Below are positions 26,949 to 37,120 of a DNA stretch of 64,000 nucleotides, piece by piece. The stretch covers positions 4,424,501-4,488,500 of the forward strand of contig CP126191.1 in the NCBI GenBank assembly GCA_030272155.1. Direction: 5' to 3'. The notes under the pieces were generated by a model. The model was given only the letters and a program-made list of their open reading frames with translations. It had not been told where the DNA came from and ran no database searches. Position numbers and translations under genes: made by a program. Each line of letters starts with the position of its first letter. Position 1 is the stretch's first letter. This stretch comes from Tetradesmus obliquus. Taxonomy: Eukaryota; Chlorophyta; Chlorophyceae; Sphaeropleales; Scenedesmaceae.

Positions 26949-29900
26949 GAATTTTCCGGCCGGCACGCCTAGTGGCCCATTTTGGCATGGTGCTGGGTGT
27001 GCATCGTGAAAGTTAATTTATTGTTTTATCTGTTTGTAATATGTTGATTTATCAAATTTGAAGCCGTTTCAATGTCCTGGCTGCGGGATCAGGGTTGGCA
27101 AGGGTGTCGGTGCACCGCCACTAGAAACTCACTGGTCGGCTAAAATTCCTACTGGACGGTTTTGTCCCGTACGTTGCATCAACAAACATATGAGGCCCTC
27201 ACCTGCCTAGGACCGACATGCAAAAGGAAGCGCAGCGGCCTTTGCAGCGTCGCTACGGTCGAATTTTCCGGCCGGCACGCCTAGTGGCCCATTTTGGAAA
27301 GGTGCTGGGTGTGCATCATGAAAGTTAATTTATTGTTTTATCTGTTTGTAATATGTTGATTTATCAAATTTGAAGCCGTTTCAATGTCCTGGCTGCGGGA
27401 TCAGGGTTGGCAAGGGTGTCGGTGCACCGCCACTAGAAACTCACTGGTTTTGTCTTGCTTCCAAAAAAAAAAAAAAAAAGAAACTCACTGGTCGGCTAAA
27501 ATTCCTACTGGACGGTTTTGTCCCGTACGTTGCATCAACAAACATATGAGGCCCTCACCTGCCTAGGACCGACATGCGAAAGGAAGCGCAGCGGCCTTTG
27601 CAGCGTCGCTACGGTCGAATTTTCCGGCCGGCACGCCTAGTGGCCCATTTTGGAAAGGTGCTGGGTGTGCATCGTGAAAGTTAATTTATTGTTTTATCTG
27701 TTTGTAATATGTTGATTTATCAAATTTGAAGCCGTTTCAATGTCCTGGCTGCGGGATCAGGGTTGGCAAGGGTGTCGGTGCACCGCCACTAGAAACTCAC
27801 TGGTCGGCTAAAATTCCTACTGGACGGTTTTGTCCCGTACGTTGCATCAACAAACATATGAGGCCCTCACCTGCCTAGGACCGACATGCGAAAGGAAGCG
27901 CAGCGGCCTTTGCAGCGTCGCTACGGTCGAATTTTCCGGCCGGCACGCCTAGTGGCCCATTTTGGAAAGGTGCTGGGTGTGCATCGTGAAAGTTAATTTA
28001 TTGTTTTATCTGTTTGTAATATGTTGATTTATCAAATCGTTTCAATGTCCTGGCTGCGGGATCAGGGTTGGCAAGGGTGTCGGTGCACCGCCACTAGAAA
28101 CTCACTGGTCGGCTAAAATTCCTACTGGACGGTTTTGTCCCGTACGTTGCATCAACAAACATATGAGGCCCTCACCTGCCTAGGACCGACATGCAAAAGG
28201 AAGCGCAGCGGCCTTTGCAGCGTCGCTACGGTCGAATTTTCCGGCCGGCACGCCTAGTGGCCCATTTTGGAAAGGTGCTGGGTGTGCATCGTGAAAGTTA
28301 ATTTATTGTTTTATCTGTTTGTAATATGTTGATTTATCAAATCGTTTCAATGTCCTGGCTGCGGGATCAGGGTTGGCAAGGGTGTCGGTGCACCGCCACT
28401 AGAAACTCACTGGTCGGCTAAAATTCCTACTGGACGGTTTTGTCCCGTACGTTGCATCATCAAACATATGAGGCCCTCACCTGCCTAGGACCGACATGCG
28501 AAAGGAAGCGCAGCGGCCTTTGCAGCGTCGCTACGGTCGAATTTTCCGGCCGGCACGCCTAGTGGCCCATTTTGGAAAGGTGCTGGGTGTGCATCGTGAA
28601 AGTCAATTTATTGTTTTATCTGTTTGTAATATGTTGATTTATCAAATTTGAAGCCGTTTCAATGTCCTGGCTGCGGGATCAGGGTTGGCAAGGGTGTCGG
28701 TGCACCGCCACTAGAAACTCACTGGTTTTGTCTTGCTTCCAAAAAAAAAAAAAAAAAGAAACTCACTGGTCGGCTAAAATTCCTACTGGACGGTTTTGTC
28801 CCGTACGTTGCATCAACAAACATATGAGGCCCTCACCTGCCTAGGACCGACATGCGAAAGGAAGCGCAGCGGCCTTTGCAGCGTCGCTACGGTCGAATTT
28901 TCCGGCCGGCACGCCTAGTGGCCCATTTTGGAAAGGTGCTGGGTGTGCATCGTGAAAGTTAATTTATTGTTTTATCTGTTTGTAATATGTTGATTTATCA
29001 AATTTGAAGCCGTTTCAATGTCCTGGCTGCGGGATCAGGGTTGGCAAGGGTGTCGGTGCACCGCCACTAGAAACTCACTGGTCGGCTAAAATTCCTACTG
29101 GACGGTTTTGTCCCGTACGTTGCATCAACAAACATATGAGGCCCTCACCTGCCTAGGACCGACATGCGAAAGGAAGCGCAGCGGCCTTTGCAGCGTCGCT
29201 ACGGTCGAATTTTCCGGCCGGCACGCCTAGTGGCCCATTTTGGAAAGGTGCTGGGTGTGCATCGTGAAAGTTAATTTATTGTTTTATCTGTTTGTAATAT
29301 GTTGATTTATCAAATCGTTTCAATGTCCTGGCTGCGGGATCAGGGTTGGCAAGGGTGTCGGTGCACCGCCACTAGAAACTCACTGGTCGGCTAAAATTCC
29401 TACTGGACGGTTTTGTCCCGTACGTTGCATCAACAAACATATGAGGCCCTCACCTGCCTAGGACCGACATGCAAAAGGAAGCGCAGCGGCCTTTGCAGCG
29501 TCGCTACGGTCGAATTTTCCGGCCGGCACGCCTAGTGGCCCATTTTGGAAAGGTGCTGGGTGTGCATCATGAAAGTTAATTTATTGTTTTATCTGTTTGT
29601 AATATGTTGATTTATCAAATTTGAAGCCGTTTCAATGTCCTGGCTGCGGGATCAGGGTTGGCAAGGGTGTCGGTGCACCGCCACTAGAAACTCACTGGTT
29701 TTGTCTTGCTTCCAAAAAAAAAAAAAAAAAGAAACTCACTGGTCGGCTAAAATTCCTACTGGACGGTTTTGTCCCGTACGTTGCATCAACAAACATATGA
29801 GGCCCTCACCTGCCTAGGACCGACATGCGAAAGGAAGCGCAGCGGCCTTTGCAGCGTCGCTACGGTCGAATTTTCCGGCCGGCACATCTAGTGGCCCATT

Positions 29901-30504
29901 TTGGAAAGGTGCTGGGTGTGCATCGTGAAAGTTAATTTATTGTTTTATCTGTTTGTAATATGTTGATTTATCAAATTTGAAGCCGTTTCAATGTCCTGGC
30001 TGCGGGATCAGGGTTGGCAAGGGTGTCGGTGCACCGCCACTAGAAACTCACTGGTCGGCTAAAATTCCTACTGGACGGTTTTGTCCCGTACGTTGCATCA
30101 ACAAACATATGAGGCCCTCACCTGCCTAGGACCGACATGCGAAAGGAAGCGCAGCGGCCTTTGCAGCGTCGCTACGGTCGAATTTTCCGGCCGGCACGCC
30201 TAGTGGCCCATTTTGGAAAGGTGCTGGGTGTGCATCGTGAAAGTTAATTTATTGTTTTATCTGTTTGTAATATGTTGATTTATCAAATTTGAAGCCGTTT
30301 CAATGTCCTGGCTGCGGGATCAGGGTTGGCAAGGGTGTCGGTGCACCGCCACTAGAAACTCACTGGTCGGCTAAAATTCCTACTGGACGGTTTTGTCCCG
30401 TACGTTGCATCAACAAACATATGAGGCCCTCACCTGCCTAGGACCGACATGCGAAAGGAAGCGCAGCGGCCTTTGCAGCGTCGCTACGGTCGAATTTTCC
30501 GGCC

Positions 30505-30749
30505 GTCATTGCGTAACTGTGATTTTAGTGGAGTCTGGGCACTCGGTCAGGTCCTGGATGCCTTTCGGGGCTGCCCCGCACGGGGCTGTCTGCATGATCG
30601 TGTGACAGCGTCTCTTGGTACAAGAGACCTGTGGGGTGAGGGCGGAACAGGTTGCCTCACTCTCTCAATGGATCTTTTTGTGGAGCAAGTGCACAGTTAT
30701 GTAGGTCAGCCCTTGTAACTTTCTTGCTTCAAAAAAAAAAAAAAAAAAA
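30505..30749 (+). mobile_element. LINE 3'-end insertion, plus copy 14
   Basis: Shortest tail of the plus copies, 19 A, with a private 'gagggcgg' change for 'gagtgcgg'. The next monomer has 'ccacttgaa' for 'ccactagaa', a marker shared with the monomer at 35588-35899. Confidence 0.9.
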
Positions 30750-33280
30750 GAATTTTCCGGCCGGCACGCCTAGTGGCCCATTTTGGCATGGTGCTGGGTG
30801 TGCATCGTGAAAGTTAATTTATTGTTTTATCTGTTTGTAATATGTTGATTTATCAAATTTGAAGCCGTTTCAATGTCCTGGCTGCGGGATCAGGGTTGGC
30901 AAGGGTGTCGGTGCACCGCCACTTGAAACTCACTGGTCGGCTAAAATTCCTACTGGACGGTTTTGTCCCGTACGTTGCATCAACAAACATATGAGGCCCT
31001 CACCTGCCTAGGACCGACATGCAAAAGGAAGCGCAGCGGCCTTTGCAGCGTCGCTACGGTCGAATTTTCCGGCCGGCACGCCTAGTGGCCCATTTTGGAA
31101 AGGTGCTGGGTGTGCATCATGAAAGTTAATTTATTGTTTTATCTGTTTGTAATATGTTGATTTATCAAATTTGAAGCCGTTTCAATGTCCTGGCTGCGGG
31201 ATCAGGGTTGGCAAGGGTGTCGGTGCACCGCCACTAGAAACTCACTGGTTTTGTCTTGCTTCCAAAAAAAAAAAAAAAAAGAAACTCACTGGTCGGCTAA
31301 AATTCCTACTGGACGGTTTTGTCCCGTACGTTGCATCAACAAACATATGAGGCCCTCACCTGCCTAGGACCGACATGCGAAAGGAAGCGCAGCGGCCTTT
31401 GCAGCGTCGCTACGGTCGAATTTTCCGGCCGGCACGCCTAGTGGCCCATTTTGGAAAGGTGCTGGGTGTGCATCGTGAAAGTTAATTTATTGTTTTATCT
31501 GTTTGTAATATGTTGATTTATCAAATTTGAAGCCGTTTCAATGTCCTGGCTGCGGGATCAGGGTTGGCAAGGGTGTCGGTGCACCGCCACTAGAAACTCA
31601 CTGGTCGGCTAAAATTCCTACTGGACGGTTTTGTCCCGTACGTTGCATCAACAAACATATGAGGCCCTCACCTGCCTAGGACCGACATGCGAAAGGAAGC
31701 GCAGCGGCCTTTGCAGCGTCGCTACGGTCGAATTTTCCGGCCGGCACGCCTAGTGGCCCATTTTGGAAAGGTGCTGGGTGTGCATCGTGAAAGTTAATTT
31801 ATTGTTTTATCTGTTTGTAATATGTTGATTTATCAAATCGTTTCAATGTCCTGGCTGCGGGATCAGGGTTGGCAAGGGTGTCGGTGCACCGCCACTAGAA
31901 ACTCACTGGTTTTGTCTTGCTTCCAAAAAAAAAAAAAAAAAAAGAAACTCACTGGTCGGCTAAAATTCCTACTGGACGGTTTTGTCCCGTACGTTGCATC
32001 AACAAACATATGAGGCCCTCACCTGCCTAGGACCGACATGCGAAAGGAAGCGCAGCGGCCTTTGCAGCGTCGCTACGGTCGAATTTTCCGGCCGGCACGC
32101 CTAGTGGCCCATTTTGGAAAGGTGCTGGGTGTGCATCGTGAAAGTTAATTTATTGTTTTATCTGTTTGTAATATGTTGATTTATCAAATTTGAAGCCGTT
32201 TCAATGTCCTGGCTGCGGGATCAGGGTTGGCAAGGGTGTCGGTGCACCGCCACTAGAAACTCACTGGTTTTGTCTTGCTTCCAAAAAAAAAAAAAAAAAA
32301 GAAACTCACTGGTCGGCTAAAATTCCTACTGGACGGTTTTGTCCCGTACGTTGCATCAACTAACATATGAGGCCCTCACCTGCCTAGGACCGACATGCAA
32401 AAGGAAGCGCAGCGGCCTTTGCAGCGTCGCTACGGTCGAATTTTCCGGCCGGCACGCCTAGTGGCCCATTTTGGAAAGGTGCTGGGTGTGCATCGTGAAA
32501 GTTAATTCATTGTTTTATCTGTTTGTAATATGTTGATTTATCAAATTTGAAGCCGTTTCAATTTCCTGGCTGCGGGATCAGGGTTGGCAAGGGTGTCGGT
32601 GCACCGCCACTAGAAACTCACTGGTCGGCTAAAATTCTTACTGGACGGTTTTGTCCTGTACGTTGCATCAACAAACATATGAGGCCCTCACCTGCCTAGG
32701 ACCGACATGCGAAAGGAAGCGCAGCGGCCTTTGCAGCGTCGCTACGGTCGAATTTTCCGGCCGGCACGCCTAGTGGCCCATTTTGGAAAGGTGCTGGGTG
32801 TGCATCGTGAAAGTTAATTTATTGTTTTATCTGTTTTTAATATGTTGATTTATCAAATTTGAAGCCGTTTCAATGTCCTGGCTGCGGGGTCAGGGTTGGC
32901 AAGGGTGTCGGTGCACCGCCACTAGAAACTCACTGGTTTTGTCTTGCTTCCAAAAAAAAAAAAAAAAAGAAACTCACTGGTCGGCTAAAATTCCTACTGG
33001 ACGGTTTTGTCCTGTACGTTGCATCATCAAACATATGAGGCCCTCACCTGCCTAGGACCGACATGCGAAAGGAAGCGCAGCGGCCTTTGCAGCGTCGCTA
33101 CGGTCGAATTTTCCGGCCGGCACGCCTAGTGGCCCATTTTGGAAAGGTGCTGGGTGTGCATCGTGAAAGTCAATTTATTGTTTTATCTGTTTGTAATATG
33201 TTGATTTATCAAATTTGAAGCCGTTTCAATGTCCTGGCTGCGGGATCAGGGTTGGCAAGGGTGGCGGTGCAACGCCACTA

Positions 33281-33311
33281 GAAACTCACTGGAAAAAAAA
33301 AAACTCACTGG
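33281..33311 (+). repeat. Short A-tract derivative at monomer site 121/122, copy 3
   Basis: 11 A at 33293-33303. Shares 'ggcggtgcaacgcc' and the next 1-bp deletion ('tgcaaagg') with the copy at 12740-12770. Confidence 0.65.
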
Positions 33312-34384
33312 TCGGCTAAAATTCCTACTGGACGGTTTTGTCCCGTACGTTGCATCAACAAACATATGAGGCCCTCACCTGCCTAGGACCGACATGCAAA
33401 GGAAGCGCAGCGGCCTTTGCAGCGTCGCTACGGTCGAATTTTCCGGCCGGCACGCCTAGTGGCCCATTTTGGAAAGGTGCTGGGTGTGCATCGTGAAAGT
33501 TAATTTATTGTTTTATCTGTTTGTAATATGTTGATTTATCAAATTTGAAGCCGTTTCAATGTCCTGGCTGCGGGATCAGGGTTGGCAAGGGTGTCGGTGC
33601 ACCGCCACTAGAAACTCACTGGTCGGCTAAAATTCCTAATGGACGGTTTTGTCCCGTACGTTGCATCAACAAACATATGAGGCCCTCACCTGCCTAGGAC
33701 CGACATGCAAAAGGAAGCGCAGCGGCCTTTGCAGCGTCGCTACGGTCGAATTTTCCGGCCGGCACGCCTAGTGGCCCATTTTGGCATGGTGCTGGGTGTG
33801 CATCGTGAAAGTTAATTTATTGTTTTATCTGTTTGTAATATGTTGATTTATCAAATTTGAAGCCGTTTCAATGTCCTGGCTGCGGGATCAGGGTTGGCAA
33901 GGGTGTCGGTGCACCGCCACTAGAAACTCACTGGTCGGCTAAAATTCCTACTGGACGGTTTTGTCCCGTACGTTGCATCAACAAACATATGAGGCCCTCA
34001 CCTGCCTAGGACCGACATGCGAAAGGAAGCGCAGCGGCCTTTGCAGCGTCGCTACGGTCGAATTTTCCGGCCGGCACGCCTAGTGGCCCATTTTGGAAAG
34101 GTGCTGGGTGTGCATCGTGAAAGTTAATTTATTGTTTTATCTGTTTGTAATATGTTGATTTATCAAATTTGAAGCCGTTTCAATGTCCTGGCTGCGGGAT
34201 CAGGGTTGGCAAGGGTGTCGGTGCACCGCCACTAGAAACTCACTGGTCGGCTAAAATTCCTACTGGACGGTTTTGTCCCGTACGTTGCATCAACAAACAT
34301 ATGAGGCCCTCACCTGCCTAGGACCGACATGCGAAAGGAAGCGCAGCGGCCTTTGCAGCGTCGCTACGGTCGAATTTTCCGGCC

Positions 34385-34635
34385 GTCATTGCGTAACTGT
34401 GATTTTAGTGGAGTCTGGGCACTCGGTCAGGTCCTGGATGCCTTTCGGGGCTGCCCCGCACGGGGCTGTCTGCATGATCGTGTGACAGCGTCTCTTGGTA
34501 CAAGAGACCTGTGGGGTGAGTGCGGAACAGGTTGCCTCACTCTCTCAATGGATCTTTTTGTGGAGCAAGTGCACAGTTATGTAGGTCAGCCCTTGTAACT
34601 TTCTTGCTTCAAAAAAAAAAAAAAAAAAAAAAAAA
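34385..34635 (+). mobile_element. LINE 3'-end insertion, plus copy 15
   Basis: Tail of 25 A. Preceded by the monomer with 'cctaatgg', as is copy 9. Confidence 0.9.
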
Positions 34636-35272
34636 GAATTTTCCGGCCGGCACGCCTAGTGGCCCATTTTGGCATGGTGCTGGGTGTGCATCGTGAAAGT
34701 TAATTTATTGTTTTATCTGTTTGTAATATGTTGATTTATCAAATTTGAAGCCGTTTCAATGTCCTGGCTGCGGGATCAGGGTTGGCAAGGGTGTCGGTGC
34801 ACCGCCACTAGAAACTCACTGGTCGGCTAAAATTCCTACTGGACGGTTTTGTCCCGTACGTTGCATCAACAAACATATGAGGCCCTCACCTGCCTAGGAC
34901 CGACATGCAAAAGGAAGCGCAGCGGCCTTTGCAGCGTCGCTACGGTCGAATTTTCCGGCCGGCACGCCTAGTGGCCCATTTTGGCATGGTGCTGGGTGTG
35001 CATCGTGAAAGTTAATTTATTGTTTTATCTGTTTGTAATATGTTGATTTATCAAATTTGAAGCCGTTTCAATGTCCTGGCTGCGGGATCAGGGTTGGCAA
35101 GGGTGTCGGTGCACCGCCACTAGAAACTCACTGGTCGGCTAAAATTCCTACTGGACGGTTTTGTCCCGTACGTTGCATCAACAAACATATGAGGCCCTCA
35201 CCTGCCTAGGACCGACATGCGAAAGGAAGCGCAGCGGCCTTTGCAGCGTCGCTACGGTCGAATTTTCCGGCC

Positions 35273-35523
35273 GTCATTGCGTAACTGTGATTTTAGTGGA
35301 GTCTGGGCACTCGGTCAGGTCCTGGATGCCTTTCGGGGCTGCCCCGCACGGGGCTGTCTGCATGATCGTGTGACAGCGTCTCTTGGTACAAGAGACCTGT
35401 GGGGTGAGTGCGGAACAGGTTGCCTCACTCTCTCAATGGATCTTTTTGTGGAGCAAGTGCACAGTTATGTAGGTCAGCCCTTGTAACTTTCTTGCTTCAA
35501 AAAAAAAAAAAAAAAAAAAAAAA
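35273..35523 (+). mobile_element. LINE 3'-end insertion, plus copy 16
   Basis: Tail of 25 A. The right target repeat is mutated to 'gaatgttccggcc', a change shared only with copy 17. Confidence 0.9.
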
Positions 35524-36866
35524 GAATGTTCCGGCCGGCACGCCTAGTGGCCCATTTTGGCATGGTGCTGGGTGTGCATCGTGAAAGTTAATTTATTGTT
35601 TTATCTGTTTGTAATATGTTGATTTATCAAATTTGAAGCCGTTTCAATGTCCTGGCTGCGGGATCAGGGTTGGCAAGGGTGTCGGTGCACCGCCACTTGA
35701 AACTCACTGGTCGGCTAAAATTCCTACTGGACGGTTTTGTCCCGTACGTTGCATCAACAAACATATGAGGCCCTCACCTGCCTAGGACCGACATGCAAAA
35801 GGAAGCGCAGCGGCCTTTGCAGCGTCGCTACGGTCGAATTTTCCGGCCGGCACGCCTAGTGGCCCATTTTGGAAAGGTGCTGGGTGTGCATCATGAAAGT
35901 TAATTTATTGTTTTATCTGTTTGTAATATGTTGATTTATCAAATTTGAAGCCGTTTCAATGTCCTGGCTGCGGGATCAGGGTTGGCAAGGGTGTCGGTGC
36001 ACCGCCACTAGAAACTCACTGGTTTTGTCTTGCTTCCAAAAAAAAAAAAAAAAAGAAACTCACTGGTCGGCTAAAATTCCTACTGGACGGTTTTGTCCCG
36101 TACGTTGCATCAACAAACATATGAGGCCCTCACCTGCCTAGGACCGACATGCGAAAGGAAGCGCAGCGGCCTTTGCAGCGTCGCTACGGTCGAATTTTCC
36201 GGCCGGCACGCCTAGTGGCCCATTTTGGAAAGGTGCTGGGTGTGCATCGTGAAAGTTAATTTATTGTTTTATCTGTTTGTAATATGTTGATTTATCAAAT
36301 TTGAAGCCGTTTCAATGTCCTGGCTGCGGGATCAGGGTTGGCAAGGGTGTCGGTGCACCGCCACTAGAAACTCACTGGTCGGCTAAAATTCCTACTGGAC
36401 GGTTTTGTCCCGTACGTTGCATCAACAAACATATGAGGCCCTCACCTGCCTAGGACCGACATGCGAAAGGAAGCGCAGCGGCCTTTGCAGCGTCGCTACG
36501 GTCGAATTTTCCGGCCGGCACGCCTAGTGGCCCATTTTGGAAAGGTGCTGGGTGTGCATCGTGAAAGTTAATTCATTGTTTTATCTGTTTGTAATATGTT
36601 GATTTATCAAATCGTTTCAATGTCCTGGCTGCGGGATCAGGGTTGGCAAGGGTGTCGGTGCACCGCCACTAGAAACTCACTGGTTTTGTCTTGCTTCCAA
36701 AAAAAAAAAAAAAAAAGAAACTCACTGGTCGGCTAAAATTCCTACTGGACGGTTTTGTCCCGTACGTTGCATCAACAAACATATGAGGCCCTCACCTGCC
36801 TAGGACCGACATGCGAAAGGAAGCGCAGCGGCCTTTGCAGCGTCGCTACGGTCGAATTTTCCGGCC

Positions 36867-37120
36867 GTCATTGCGTAACTGTGATTTTAGTGGAGTCTGG
36901 GCACTCGGTCAGGTCCTGGATGCCTTTCGGGGCTGCCCCGCACGGGGCTGTCTGCATGATCGTGTGACAGCGTCTCTTGGTACAAGAGACCTGTGGGGTG
37001 AGTGCGGAACAGGTTGCCTCACTCTCTCAATGGATCTTTTTGTGGAGCAAGTGCACAGTTATGTAGGTCAGCCCTTGTAACTTTCTTGCTTCAAAAAAAA
37101 AAAAAAAAAAAAAAAAAAAA
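36867..37120 (+). mobile_element. LINE 3'-end insertion, plus copy 17, in a doubly hit monomer
   Basis: Tail of 28 A. Last plus-oriented LINE copy. The same monomer (from 36570) also has the 7-bp deletion and an ultrashort insertion at 36684-36716. It therefore joins markers otherwise found in separate monomers, as expected from exchange between monomers. Right target repeat 'gaatgttccggcc' as in copy 16. Confidence 0.9.
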